NCBI GenBank assembly: GCA_033032175.1
Contig: CM065310.1
Span: forward strand, 1,860,001 to 1,924,000
From: Saturnia japonica
Taxonomy: Eukaryota > Arthropoda > Insecta > Lepidoptera > Saturniidae
Direction: 5' to 3'
DNA length: 64,000 nucleotides
Below are positions 22,713 to 33,965 of the stretch, one piece after another (within the stretch, counting starts at the first letter, position 1; each line of letters begins with the position of its first letter). The notes below the pieces were generated by a model, which searched no databases, was not told where the DNA came from, and was given only the letters and a program-made list of their open reading frames with translations. The translations under genes and the position numbers were made by a program.

Positions 22713-23456
22713 AACTGATACTTTAGCATGGTAAAAATAGCAAAAGATCGATTGTTGTGGTGTCCATTTTGTTTTCTATAATAGGGATTTTTATATTGTT
22801 AACACAAATCTGAAAAGTGAATAAAATACGGTCAATTTTTTGGAGAGATCGGCCTTTTAGACCTCGATTTATTGTGAATCGATACATCAGAGTTAGATTC
22901 GAATCGATCTTTTTCGGAATGAATTGCCTAGCAGCGATGCGGCACTCGACTTGCTTGCGTGATTATATCCAACCTAGGGTGACCACTTATTAATATGATT
23001 TATTATATAGATGTGTGGTCAACTCATATTGGAAAGTTCCAAATTCTCTGAAACTGTACATTTTTAACTTTATGTAAACTTTCAATAATCATCATTTTAC
23101 AAACGAGTTTCAAAGCTTCAGCCAATACAACTGAAGAGCTATTTTATAGCATTTTTATCGAAGAAATGTTCGACGTGATTTTTAAAATTGATATAACTTG
23201 TTTATTTATGAACTCATTGAAGTAAAACCACACTAAATGTTAAGTCAACCTTACCAAAATATATTAGTTGAAACCGTTTCCAAATCAGTTAAGCCGTTTC
23301 TGAGATTAGCGCGCACAAACGTTGGCAAACAGACAAACACAAAAATTCTAACAATCATTGTTTTGGGTTCTCCTGCGTTGATAGAGACCCCCAATAATAG
23401 TTTTTCTCATATATCTTCTATGTACAGACATCGATCAGTTACGTTTCACCTATAAT
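22713..23456 (+). repeat. Family I repeat, tandem copy 1
   Basis: Starts aactgatactttagcatggt. Internal landmarks are agatcgattgttgtggt, gaattgcctagcagcg, tcgacgtgatttttaaaatt, gtttctgagattagcgcgca and ttttgggttctcctgcgttg. The next copy begins exactly where this ends. The tail part is typical of a LINE 3' UTR. Confidence 0.85.
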
Positions 23457-24182
23457 AACTGATACTTTAGTAAGGTAAAAATTACAAAAGATCGACTGTT
23501 GTGGTTCCCTTTCAATTTTCTATTTTAGGGATTTTTATATTGTTAATACAAATGCGAAAGTGGATCGAAAAAAATCAATTATTGAGAGATCGATCTTAGA
23601 CATCGATTTTTTTGGGAATCGATTCATAAGAGTTCAATTGGAATCAATCTTTTTCGAAATGAATTGCCATCCCTAGCAGCGGCGCAGCTATATTCAACTG
23701 ACATTATCCAGCCTATGCAGACCCCCTCTTAATATGATTTAACACATAGATCTGAGGTCAACGTATATTGGAAAGGTCATTTTATTAAACTCTTCATTTT
23801 TTAACTTTATGAAAGGTTTCGATCATCATCGTTATACAAACCATAATATACAGATAGCTAAAATTTCAGTCAATTCAACTGAAGAGCTATTTTATAGCAT
23901 TTTTATCAAAAAAATGTTCGACGTGATTTTTTAAATTGATATAACTTTTTTATTTATGAACTTATTGAAGTAAAACCTTACCAGAATATATTAGTGAAAA
24001 CCGTTTCCAAATCGGTTATGCCGTTTCTGAGATTAGCGCGCACAAAAGTTGCCAAACAGACAAAAATTCTAACAATCATTGTTTTGGGTTCTCCTGCGTT
24101 TATAGAGACCACCAATAATAGTTTTTCTCATATATCTTCTATGTACAGACATCAATCAGTTACGTTTTTATTATATGTATAG
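23457..24182 (+). repeat. Family I repeat, tandem copy 2
   Basis: Starts aactgatactttagtaaggt, 744 bp after copy 1, and repeats the same landmarks with many substitutions and small indels, so the duplication is old. The short ORFs at 23237 and 23994 are the same repeat segment in each copy, not a gene. Confidence 0.85.
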
Positions 24183-24186
24183 ATAT

Positions 24187-24370
24187 TGGTCTATAGACAA
24201 AGAGTCTAAAACAACAAAAATCTGGAAAAATAAATTGATTATTTATTTAATTTTCCAATTCGGAAAAATAATATTTTTTGTCCGTGAGTCACGTAATTTG
24301 AAACGCCAGTTAGAAAACGTGACGTAAAACATTCAGGAAATATGACAGTTTAGACTCGTTCGTTCCGAGT
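24187..24370 (+). repeat. Family Q repeat, right half
   Basis: From ttggtctatagacaaagag through ttttttgtccgtgagtcacg and gaaacgccagttagaaaa. Matches 26090-26250 and continues the half that stops at 20384. Confidence 0.65.
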
Positions 24371-24399
24371 TCCGAGAATCCGTTAATAAAAACAGCCGC

Positions 24400-25130
24400 T
24401 ATTTACAACCCGGTCCCCGATGCCTTCCGGCATAATCGCCGGCCGCGTAACATTTTTGCCGACCCCGATTATATAAAATCGAGAAATCTAACGAGTTCTA
24501 CTCCACCGTCTCTCTAAAAAGGAGCGTGCCACCGCCCACGCCCGTAACCACCGTTCTCTTCGCAGAGGATGGGTGGTCAATTTCGCTCCCACACTCCTGT
24601 CACGTCCACCCTCTCTAGTGGCATCTCAAGCCTAGGTCCGTTCCTCAGTGTAAAGCCTTTGAGTCTGGCAGCCGCCCGCGCTATGCAAGTGACACTGCAC
24701 GTGCATCACTTAGCTACCCACGTGTACAATTTTACAGACATACGTGCACACCAAAAAGTTAAATAGGTTCTGTAAGGGACCTTTTTTTCTTTTTTTATAC
24801 ATTAGTTAGTGTAGAAATACTTTCAGATCACTAAATACACACACATAATACATACACATATTTCCTTCCTTCCTGCCAGGAGGCAGGGAACATATGTATG
24901 TGTATATGTTAGTTAGCTGGAATTTACGGGTAGGGAATTGCCCAGATCGCGTCTTAATTGGCAATTGCCTTAATGGGCAACCGCCCAAGCCGAGGTCTGG
25001 CCACTTTGGCACCCTTGAGCGAGTTGTCTTACTTTCGCGGCTGAGTGCTTTAAAGCGCTCGCCCCCAAGTCACGGTGAAGCTGTAAAATCCGTCTGATTT
25101 TTCAGGTCCCTTATGGCTAATAGCGTAGTC
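24400..25130 (-). repeat. Family F repeat, inverted copy
   Basis: Contains, inverted, every family F landmark: ctactccaccgtctctct, cctaggtccgttcctcag, gtaagggacc, aggcagggaacatatgta and ggccactttggcaccctt. With 21196-21990 it forms a large inverted repeat with a 2.4-kb spacer. Confidence 0.75.
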
Positions 25131-26027
25131 AGTATGAAAAAAAAGAGCGGTCACAGCGTGTAGATCCGGAGGGGAGTGCGCACTCCGCTCAAGTCATAAG
25201 TTAATTCTTGAGGGTTGTACCTACATATCCGACACATAATACATGCGCAGCTCTCAATGTTACCCAATCCTAAACGCGACAAGAGAAGTATTACTTCAAA
25301 AAACAGTTTATTGAGTCCCCTGAAAAGTAATATCTTCACAATAATGGATCTTGCAGGCGCTACAATGATATTTCAATACTTAGCAATTATTTACAGTAGT
25401 GCATACTTTGTTTTTGTTGTTTTAATCGCATTACTCTCTCGTTTTGCGAATGGACCGTTTTATAGTTCTAACATTTGCCTTAATTTATTAATAGGGTTAT
25501 CATGCGTTACATAATATTTCTGGAGACAGAATTTCCTAACATTCACTCAAATAATAGAAGCCTTGGATTGAAAATCTATCCACCACACCCTTATTAAATA
25601 TGAACGATAATACAATTATTGTACCTAATACATTTACAATGCAGCAATGGTTTATGAAGATAAAAACTGATAAAACGATATCCCGTTATTATCATGAAAA
25701 CAAACATTGACACTGACAAAATAAATGCGCTTCTGCGAAGTCAATAAAAAAAATATCAACACTTTTTTTAATGAATGAAACTGTATTTCTTTATTCCTAT
25801 AAATTTTTATTTCTGTCTGTTCCTATCTTTGTGAAAAGCAATTTTATTATATATTCTGTTAATAATAACGAACAGTACAACTTATCTCTCGGCTGTTGCT
25901 AGTGATCTTGAACTGATATCCAATTTCCAATTACGATCTAATAATGAAACAGAAAAAAGGAATGTCTGAAACGGGTACCATTTTAAATAATAAATGTCAA
26001 AAATTAATTATCTGGGCACAGAGTATA
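25131..26027. other. Spacer without recognised feature
   Basis: The 99-codon frame at 25215-25514 is hydrophobic in its second half but has no recognisable motif; I do not call it. Confidence 0.35.
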
Positions 26028-26260
26028 AAATCCGCGAGTTGACTGTATGTTAAAAAGTAAAGTAAATTATTGAGTAATATTGATTTATAGATAAACAACC
26101 TAAAACAGTACAAATCTGGAAAAAGTAATTGTTTGTTTATTCTTCTTTTTATTCTTTGGAAAATTAATATTTTTTGTCTGTGAGCCACATGGTTTGAAAC
26201 GCCGATTAGAAAATGTGACGTCACCATTCAGGAAAATATATGAAAGTTAGACTGTTGCGT
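26028..26260 (+). repeat. Family Q repeat, uninterrupted copy
   Basis: ccgcgagttgactgtatgtt through tttttgtctgtgagccacat and aacgccgattagaaaatgtg. It shows the continuous order whose two halves are split at 20384/24187. Confidence 0.7.
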
Positions 26261-26794
26261 AAGTTGTCACATTTGTCAGTGATATCATATAAAATGAATG
26301 ATGACATCACGGGACCATAATTGCGCGTTTTTGTGTCGTGTTTTTTTATATAAATTAAAAAATGTTTTTAAATCACCTTTTATGATGTATTCACGAAAAA
26401 AAAAAAAATATTCATTGGTATTATTTTCAACATATATCAAGTGTCTAAAACAATTCCTTGCACCTAACCAATTAATCGTGGTTTACCAACCCTAGTACCT
26501 ACATACAATGAAGTTAGGACGTCATTGTTAAAGCGTTTTAAAGCTCTATTGTCTATAACCGTACCCAGGGACTTCGCAGGAAAACGTTATTTACACGCAG
26601 GGTTGTATGATTTGTGTGCTATGTTCATTTAGTTTTAAATTAATAATATTGTAATTCTCTTTTTCTTTTTGTTTAGTTTGGTTTTCCGAACTATAAGTGC
26701 TATGTTGGGGTCTAATTTGAATAAATACTTTTTGATTTTATTTCTTTGCGAGATCATCTCAGTCTTGCTGTTTGTGGTTGTTATTTGGATCTAT
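26261..26794. other. Spacer without recognised feature
   Basis: AT-rich with a poly(A) run at about 26395-26409; no gene was recognised. Confidence 0.35.
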
Positions 26795-26879
26795 AAACTA
26801 TCGTTAGTTACTTGACCTTATATTTTGTAATATTGGTGGCATTTTCATATAAGTTAATTATAATAATAACAAGGAACAT
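26795..26879 (+). repeat. Family D fragment
   Basis: The stretch ttgaccttatattttgtaat, then attggtggcattttcatat is the middle of family D. Confidence 0.5.
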
Positions 26880-27137
26880 GATATCGTGTCAATCGACGTA
26901 AGTTCAAATCCGTATAGGTTTGTTCCTGCAGCTGCAAAAGTATTATTGGGTTTTTCTGTGAAATTTTCAGTAGCAGCTCGGAGTTTGGTTTCGTGCCCGA
27001 TTAATGGCAATAGGCTCGCCCCCTATTACATGGGACCTAAAAACATACACGGCGAACTGTAGTGTGTACAATTAGTACCTACACCTCTGCCTAACCTTTC
27101 GGGGATACAGGCGTGATGGTATGTATGTATGTTAAGG
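26880..27137 (+). mobile_element. tRNA-derived SINE, family C body
   Basis: A head with aagttcaaatccg (B-box position) is fused to the family C body (gtagcagctcggagtttgg, aataggctcgccccctatta, cctaacctttcggggataca), ending in a gtatgtatgtatg repeat. The head looks more like the second SINE type at 16463, so this may be a chimeric head. Confidence 0.75.
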
Positions 27138-27427
27138 TGATATTCAAGTACATAATTAGCAGAAGTAATGGACAATGTAGGTATAATAATAATAATTAGG
27201 GCACTGTTCACTGTGTAATAGAATACGTTTGTTTATGATGTCGAGACTCTTCCATTAATATACAGTTACGTAAGCCATTAGGTAGGTACCTTGTACCTAC
27301 CTATAAATTCTTGATTGTTGTTTCCCCACAGATCCATTTGACCAAAAATTGAGAGACAGTTAATTGATTCAAAAATTTCTTTGTTACTCCCGCCTGGATC
27401 TTATTAGCAGTTGCTAATTTCTTTACA

Positions 27428-27650
27428 CACCATCACGCATGTATTCCCCAAAGGGTTAGGCAGAGATGTACTAATGTACACCCACAGTTCGCCAAGTATG
27501 TTTTTTTAGGTCCCATGTAATAGGGGATGAGCCTATTGCCATTAATCGGGCACGAAACCAAACTCCGAGCTGCTACTGAGAATTTCATAGGAAAAACCCA
27601 ATAACTCTTTGCTCGATCTGAGATTCGAACCCAGGACCTCGCTCATAGCA
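27428..27650 (-). mobile_element. tRNA-derived SINE, family C, inverted
   Basis: The minus strand carries ggtcctgggttcgaatctca (B box) and the standard body, ending at accatcacgcatgtattccc on the plus strand. It faces the copy at 26880. Confidence 0.8.
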
Positions 27651-27790
27651 GTAATTTCTTTACGCTACAAATAAATTTTAACTATAATTTATTTATACTC
27701 TACGTCACGTATTATAAACCACGAACTATTAGAACGTCCGATAATTCAAGCGAGAATGACCTTTTGGCTTGTTGTTACCGGCTTATAAAT

Positions 27791-28054
27791 AACTAGCTGT
27801 GCCCCATGGTTTCACGCGTGTTAATTTTATACGACAAACATCGCCAACGCACCCGTGTAGGCAATTTTTCATACTTTGTGTAAAACTATCGAAATTTTTA
27901 TAGACAATAAATTAATTTTTCAAATTATAATATAGCCTATGTTACTCGCTGATACAGTAGCTTTATATTGTTTTAAAATTGGTCGAGTAGTTTTTGAGTT
28001 TATCCATTACAAACAAAAAATCAAATCTTTCCTCATATAATATTGGTATAGACG
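27791..28054 (+). repeat. Family B repeat, short form
   Basis: tagctgtgccccatggtttc through cgtgtaggcaatttttcata to atattggtatagac. Confidence 0.8.
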
Positions 28055-28574
28055 TGTGCGGTCACAGAACATACCTGTTGCTATCGCGCCCCGCTAATTG
28101 TGCAGGTCAATAGTACGGTTTCAATATTCATTCCAAAAAACATCTAACATAATTGTTATTATTTTTATATCCGATCGTTATTAATCCAAAAAGAATAATA
28201 AATTATAAAAGAATTAAAATTAAAAAAGAAACGTGTACGTTTATGGACATTTATCAGCGATTGATTCATTTATATTGATACTGGAATTTTCTTGAATCAT
28301 AGCTAATAACACTCGATCAAGTCATCTTTCAACAAACAAAATACTAAATCAAGATCCATTATGTGGCATGGGAGCTGCAATGCAGATAGTACACAGATAC
28401 GTACAATATGTTAAAATTATAAATAGGTGCTTAAAAGAGGGGCTGTTTGCGTCAGGGGTTAAAAAACAATATTAAGAAACGGTTCCTTTTAGGAATAATA
28501 TTATTTTTCGACCACATTGTAACTTCTAAAACTATTAGAATTCTTATAAATTAACTCTCTTCTAACCGCGGATA
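28055..28574. other. Spacer without recognised feature
   Basis: AT-rich, nothing recognised. Confidence 0.3.
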
Positions 28575-28576
28575 TA

Positions 28577-28939
28577 CAGGGCTATTGGTAATTATCCGTT
28601 TTCTGGTTAGGAAGTGATAGGGGTGACTATTTGCGATAATTTTAATCCCCATATGCTCTAAGCAAAAATCCCTAGTTTACGACGTCTCACCTGTCATCCA
28701 CGAAAGAACTCAAAACAAGAATTATAAACGCAGCAAATGCGATGCGGAATAATTTGACTACTTCGGTAGTTAAGTACACAACTCAGAAAAAGAATGCGAC
28801 TTTGCGTACGCAATAGGGGAAGTCACTTCGAGCAAGAACTTTAATAAGGCTAAATTACAAAATGTTTTAATTGTTACTTATTATTAATTGTTCACCTATC
28901 ACCTTCTAACGGGAATACGGTGAATTACCAATAACCCTG
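28577..28939. mobile_element. TA-flanked MITE, mariner-type ends
   Basis: 363 bp with imperfect inverted ends of about 45 bp (left cagggctattggtaattatc; right, inverted, cagggttattggtaattcac). TA dinucleotides flank it at 28575-28576 and 28940-28941. No ORF. Confidence 0.85.
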
Positions 28940-29273
28940 TATAAGAAAGATAAGACGATTGTCTATAGAAATTGTGATTGAGCCAATTTGAAAGTTTTTT
29001 TTTTTATGTTAGAGTAACTATTCTGACGTAGGCGAATAAATAAGTCTTCACACGCGTTCACGCTCGATTGACTCTCAAGTGTGAGTTTGCGAACGCATCC
29101 GACCCGTCGCATCCGGACGAGGCGCCGCCATGACGCCGTCCGGCTTCTGAACCGAATTGAAAATGTATAGAGTAAATACATACAACTCCATTGATAACAT
29201 TCTATGTCTTTTATTTGTAGAATATATTAAGAAACTTTTTTTATTAGACATAATTTAAACCGTAATTCAACAG
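28940..29273. other. GC-rich island at 29090-29150
   Basis: A CpG-rich patch (cgaacgcatccgacccgtcg, gacgaggcgccgcc) stands out in AT-rich surroundings. It could be a promoter or 5' UTR for the exon candidate at 29274, or a GC-rich scrap. The minus-strand 72-codon frame across it is not recognised. Confidence 0.3.
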
Positions 29274-29343
29274 GTTCCAAGGTTTGAACAAGTGACGATG
29301 CGACCAGAGATAGAGTCAAAGATTAGAAAGCGCTTGTCTGGAG
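29274..29343 (+). CDS. Candidate coding exon, unknown gene
   Basis: 70 nt between an acceptor (attcaacag) and a donor (gtagga). The frame VPRFEQVTMRPEIESKIRKR, then LSG is open and ends in phase 1, which is the entry phase of the terminal exon candidate at 36500. It has a charged, non-repetitive amino-acid make-up unlike chance translations here. I do not recognise the family. Link to 36500 is inference. Confidence 0.4.
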
Positions 29344-29397
29344 GTAGGATTGGCTGTTAGTGAATCTTTCGTAATACTTTGTACGTCATATATTTAA

Positions 29398-29480
29398 GTT
29401 AGCTGTGTCCCACGATTTCACCCATGTTTCATATAATCGACCAACTCTCCATCGCCAACGCATCCGTGTATTCAACAGTT
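29398..29480 (+). repeat. Family B fragment
   Basis: tagctgtgtcccacgatttc and gccaacgcatccgtgtatt; only the first 80 bp of the family is present. Confidence 0.6.
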
Positions 29481-29604
29481 GATCTCACTGCCTGTAGTCT
29501 TGACGTTCATGGTTCTACTCCACTCCTTAGGATCGTAAGCTAAATTATTAAAAAGGAAACAAAAAACCCGAATGCACCAAAAATACTTGAGTAAAATAAA
29601 TATT

Positions 29605-29840
29605 TTACAATTGTTGCTTTTTATTTGATTCTCAGACGGCGTACTTAAATATTGTATAGCCTTAAGGTACTCCTACAATTAAGACGAATCTAACGACACC
29701 TCGTATGCTATAATCGATCAAGCTGTTTAGACTACAGAGCGTGCCAAAGAAATAGACATACATAAATAAATACGTACACTCGAAAATCATAACCCTCCTT
29801 TTACGCATTCTGGTAATAAATTTTTAGTTTTTTGTTATAG
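29605..29840 (+). repeat. Family E repeat
   Basis: Landmarks are gattctcagacggcgtactt, aatctaacgacacctcgtat, ctacagagcgtgccaaagaa and cataaccctccttttacgca. Uninterrupted reference copy for 40222/48531 (split) and 63205 (inverted). Confidence 0.75.
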
Positions 29841-30472
29841 TTCTTCACTTTCTTCATGAAAGGGAAAGGCAAAGATATCTAAGACCATGAAGCCAAGTCA
29901 AATACACAATATTTTTTTAAATTTTAAGACTAGTAATCCCATAGATTAAAAAATCAAAAAATACAACATAGAATCTCTTGACCTTTGAGCTTTGAAGCTA
30001 ATAAATAAGCTTGAATTAAAATTAATGATAATTATTTGATTAATTGTCCATCGTTTGTTGTGTTAATATAGTTGTTTACAATAGGTATTCATTTACTGCT
30101 CAAATAATTTTATAACAAATATAATGGAAAGTAGACGTATTTACTCAATAATACAGAAAAATCAACATGGCGGATATGTAGCGCGGGAAAAGAAGACGGC
30201 GTTTCATACAAAACACCCCCATTACCGGTCTTAGTTCAACTGTACATTAGTTATTACTTAGCATTTGTTCAACCGAGCTCTGTATTCTGAACCGAGAATA
30301 AAATACATATAAATTTTATTCCGTAAACAAAGCGTGATAAACTACTTATATAATGTCTTCCTTGAGACAATGTTTAGTGATTTGTAGGTTAGGGGGCGTT
30401 CAAGCAGGCTTCAGGGGTTATTTTATTTTCTTACATTTGCTGACAAAGAGAGCGGGAAAATATTTTAAATAC
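29841..30472. other. Spacer without recognised feature
   Basis: AT-rich; nothing recognised on either strand. Confidence 0.35.
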
Positions 30473-30474
30473 AG

Positions 30475-32446
30475 GGTGGGCCAGAAAGGCGTACAATTTT
30501 AAAAACACTCTTGCGTTTGAACCTTATGAGCGGAGGCTGCGCGGGTGGTGAGGATGAGAAGCTCGGTTCTCGGAAATTTAGTCGCGATGGATCGCTTCCC
30601 CGGAGCGCAGCGTGCATTCTGCGTTAAACATTATTATAAATAAGCGATTCGTGCGCTATTGTTCGTCGTGTATTTCGGCGTGAGTTTGGATTACATGACG
30701 TAAATCAGTGTCCGAAGGAAAGTGTGATTCGATCGTGGGTCAGAAAGTTCGAAGCTACCGGTTCGACTCTCAAACAGAAGCCTACGGGACGCCCAAGTCA
30801 ACAAAAATGGAAGACACAATTGAACAAGTTAGAGCTTAAGTTCAACGTAATCCTTTTTTTTTTTTTTTTTTTTTGTTAACTTGGAGGGAAAACCCATCAT
30901 GGGTACACACTTGCCCGGGGGAACGAGTGGTATGTGAGACTCTTACTCACTAAAAAACTCCACGGTGCACCGTCCGCCGCCATACTGGGGCGACGCGGGC
31001 ACTGCGCTGGCATTCAGCCACGCCGCCCCGGCGGCAAGGCCCGGAAGAGCCGCCCGCTGACGGAGACAGCCCTGTGACGAACTGTCTCCCCGTCCGCCAA
31101 ACCAGTGCAATGGGAAGACAGGCCCCCCGACCCATCTCCCCTTGGTTCGGCCTGGCAGGAGAAGGAGGCGGATGAACCACCACCTGTCCCCCACCCACCC
31201 GTCGTTGGGGTTTTTATAGAGGTTTTCTCCTCTGTCCCTGCCATAATGTTTGGCATATGGCGGGGGTAAAGGGCGAATGAACGCACCCTCACCCCGCTAG
31301 CCCGGCCATGATTTTTTACCGAGGTTTTCTCCTCTGCCGTCCTGTAACGGCAGGAGAAGGAGGTGAATGAAGGCACCCCCTCCCCCACCAGTCCGTCGTT
31401 GGTTTTTTATAGAGGTTTCCTCCTCTGCCGTCATTGAGCTCCCGTCCGTCCTTGTCAGGTCCGTCTTTGATTTTTTAACGAGGTGCTCATCCTCAACCGT
31501 CCGGTTATTTTTTTAAGTGGTTTCCTTCTACTGTCCATCCTTGATTTTTTATACTGGTGGTTTTCTCCACCTCCGTCCAGTAATTTTTTAAGGTGGTTGT
31601 CTTCCACCGTCCGTCCGTGATTTTTTAAAGGGTGGTTTACTCCACCACAGTCCGTCCAAGGTTTTTTAAGGTGGTTTACTCCACCGCCGTCAGCGATTTT
31701 TTAAAGAGGTTGTATCCTCTCAATTTTTTAAGGAGGTTTTCTTCTTCCTCCGCTGTCAACGACGAGTCCGTCCGTAGTGGACGAGCCGAAGCAGGTCCAC
31801 TCTTGCCCCATCCTCTGTCTCCTCTGATGAGCAGAGGGGTACAGGGGAGGAACGCCGTCGGTCTGGTATTAGCCGTCGGCCGTGAAGCGGTCGCCGTTGC
31901 CCAGGGCACACCACGAGGAGGTTCCAGACATAGTGCCCCAAGTTCAACGTAATCCTGGTCTATCGACTCGCAACCGATCAGCTGAATTTGTGGTGTCCAG
32001 AACGTCTTTGCGTCGCATTTTGTTGAAAGATTTGAATTTGCAAACGTATAAAATTCAACTTGTGCAGGAATTACTGCCAAATGACCCAATTTTACGATGA
32101 GTTTTCATTGAAACAATGTTGGAACGCTTTCAGAGTTTCAACAATATTCTGTTCTCCGACGTAGAGTCTACTCCAATAACCCAGCCACGATTAACCAGTT
32201 GAAGATAAATATCCGAGAAGAAATGGCAGCTATTCCTCGCGCAATGTATCAGCGAGTTTTTATCAATTTGAGGTTCAGATTCGAGGAATGTTTGCAGCGG
32301 GATGGTGCACACTTGAATGATGTAATTTTTAAGAAATACATTTCCCAGATGTCTATTATAATTGAAATAAAGATGTGTATGTCCATAGTATTTAGTTTTT
32401 TTTATTTATTCATTTTTAATTCGCAAATCATTTCTGACCCAGCCTG
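30475..32446 (+). mobile_element. Decayed Tc1/mariner-like element
   Basis: Inverted ends cagggtgggccagaaa and, at the right, tttctgacccagcctg sit between TA duplications at 30473-30474 and 32447-32448. The remnant transposase runs on + from about 30660: a helix-turn-helix part (VIRSWVRKFEATGSTLKQKP, then TGRPKS), then VQRNPGLSTRNRS and KDLNLQTYKIQLVQELLPND. After a large internal deletion near 32165 comes IREEMAAIPRAMYQRVF to HLNDVIFKK. Internal stops and the missing catalytic core make it dead. A separate retroposon occupies 30855-31939. Confidence 0.85.
30855..31939 (-). mobile_element. GC-rich poly(A) retroposon nested in the mariner-like element
   Basis: It is bounded by a 17-bp target duplication (aagttcaacgtaatcct at 30838-30854 and 31940-31956), with a T run directly after the left copy, i.e. 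a poly(A) tail on the minus strand. On the minus strand it starts near ggggcactatgtctggaacc. About 400 bp (31200-31750) is built from a degenerate tandem motif of the form ttttttaa..ggttttctcc.tctgccgtccgtcc. No reverse transcriptase is present, so it is a nonautonomous or internally deleted LINE, possibly R1-like. The long overlapping frames on both strands reflect its GC-rich repeats. Confidence 0.85.
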
Positions 32447-32497
32447 TATTACGTAAGATGAAAATTTATAACACCTTGAAAATATTTTGAAACATAA

Positions 32498-33570
32498 TAA
32501 TAATAATAGCCTTTATTCCTAAACATAGGGTTACAAGAGGTCCCTAAGTTCGGTGTGCCTTTTGGCCTAGGCCTCCTCCAATTCCTTCCAGTGTATCCTG
32601 TCCCTTGCCACACTCATCCAGAATGGTCCTGCTGTCTGTTTCAAGTCATCTTCCCATCTACTGACTTGGCGACCCCTACCTCTTTTGCCGTCTCTTGGTT
32701 GCCAGAGGGTTATTTGCTTGCTCCATTTGTTAATGGGGTGGCGTAGCAAATGTCCAGCCCACCTCCATTTTTGGACGTCTATCCGGGTAAGAATGTCTGT
32801 GAGTTTTGTTCTTGTTCTTATGTCTACGTTCCTGACTCTGTCTTTGATTTTTAACCCTAGCATGCTTCTTTCCATGGCACGTTGACATTTTATTAGCCTT
32901 TCCCTGTGGTGAAGTGTTGTTGACCAGGTTTCACAGCCATAAGTAAGAACTGGCAGAATGCAGGCCTCGAATGTTTTTTTTTATGTGGTTGCCTAAATCC
33001 TTACTCCTCACTATTTCCTTCAGTGACCAGTATTTTCTCCATCCTTGGGCTATTCGCCTGTTTATTTCCTTTGTCATTTCATCTGAAGGGGATATTATCT
33101 GTCCTAAGTAAATATATTCTTTGACATATTCAATCTTGTTGCCATCTACCATAACGTTTATTTCCTTTGAGTTTGACATTAATTTTTGTTTTGCTGGCAT
33201 TGATTTCCAGACCAACTTCTCTACTTATATTTGCTAGGCTCTGCATCATTTGTTCTATTACTGCTGGATTCTCTTCAAGAAGCACCAGATAGTCGGAAAA
33301 TCTTAGGTGGTTTAGGCGAGCTCCATTAATGTTCAGACCTAATTGGTCCCAGTTTAGCTGTCTAAAGATGTACTCGAGTAAGGCATTAAATAGCGTAGGG
33401 GAGAGAGGATCGCCTTGACGTACGCCCTTTTTGATAGGAAATGATTCTCCTGTCGATTCTAGTTTAATACTGGCCTTGCTAGATTTGTATATACTCTTGA
33501 GTATTTCTATATAGTTGCTCTGTACTCCTTGATGTTCAAGGCTCAAAAACATATTTATATTTAAATTACA
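32498..33570 (-). mobile_element. RTE-type LINE fragment, reverse transcriptase with damaged active site
   Basis: On the minus strand, 33552-33130 has KKGVRQGDPLSPTLFNALLE, then LRFSDYLVLL where a functional copy would read FADD, so a catalytic Asp is replaced by Tyr. 33215-32931 has EYIYLGQIIS; 32875-32567 has RWAGHLLRHP, GKRGRGRQVSRWEDDL and ARDRIHWKELEEA. This is the standard RTE/BovB order. It is 5'-truncated, with frame changes between blocks and an ATT repeat at the 3' end (32498-32510). Confidence 0.85.
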
Positions 33571-33599
33571 TTAATAAGACTATTTTTATCATTGTATAC

Positions 33600-33950
33600 T
33601 GAGGTCGTCGGTACACGTTGTTTGTGGGGCGGTTCTGCCTACGCTGCATTTATTTGTACATGGCCGCCACTCATGAACACGTAGATCTCATATCTGATTC
33701 GATCACGCTGAATAACTCCGAGCATAGCCCTCTCCATTGCCATTTGAGTGACCTTAAACTTTTCTATGATGACCATTGTTTACGTAACCATTGGCAACCC
33801 ACACTGGTCAAAGACTTTCGGCTTGTAATACTGCGGTATTTTGGACGAGATGTTGGGGAGCTTCCCAAACGCTGCCCAGCCGAATTGGATTCGACTAGTG
33901 ATCTCTTCTTTGAACAGAGGTATAATTGTGTAATTTTACAAGTCTCCTAG
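33600..33950 (-). mobile_element. Second, older RTE fragment
   Basis: Minus-strand pieces resemble the RTE thumb region (FGKLPNISSKIPQYYKPKVF, then KVTQMAMERAMLGVIQRDRI) in shifted frames. It is separate from 32498-33570 because it covers an overlapping part of the protein (both contain an MERxML segment). The plus-strand 110-codon frame here is a shadow. Confidence 0.65.
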
Positions 33951-33965
33951 TTTTTATAATATAGA

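Noticed and set aside
23237..24182. Two similar ~65-codon ORFs that look like paralogous genes
   Set aside because: Both lie at the same point of a duplicated noncoding repeat; similarity comes from the duplication.
25215..25514. 99-codon ORF with a hydrophobic second half, possible receptor exon
   Set aside because: AT-rich sequence readily gives hydrophobic frames; no motif or splice support.
30943..31952. Several 80-137-codon ORFs on both strands
   Set aside because: They overlap in opposite frames across a GC-rich tandem-repeat retroposon; no domain seen.
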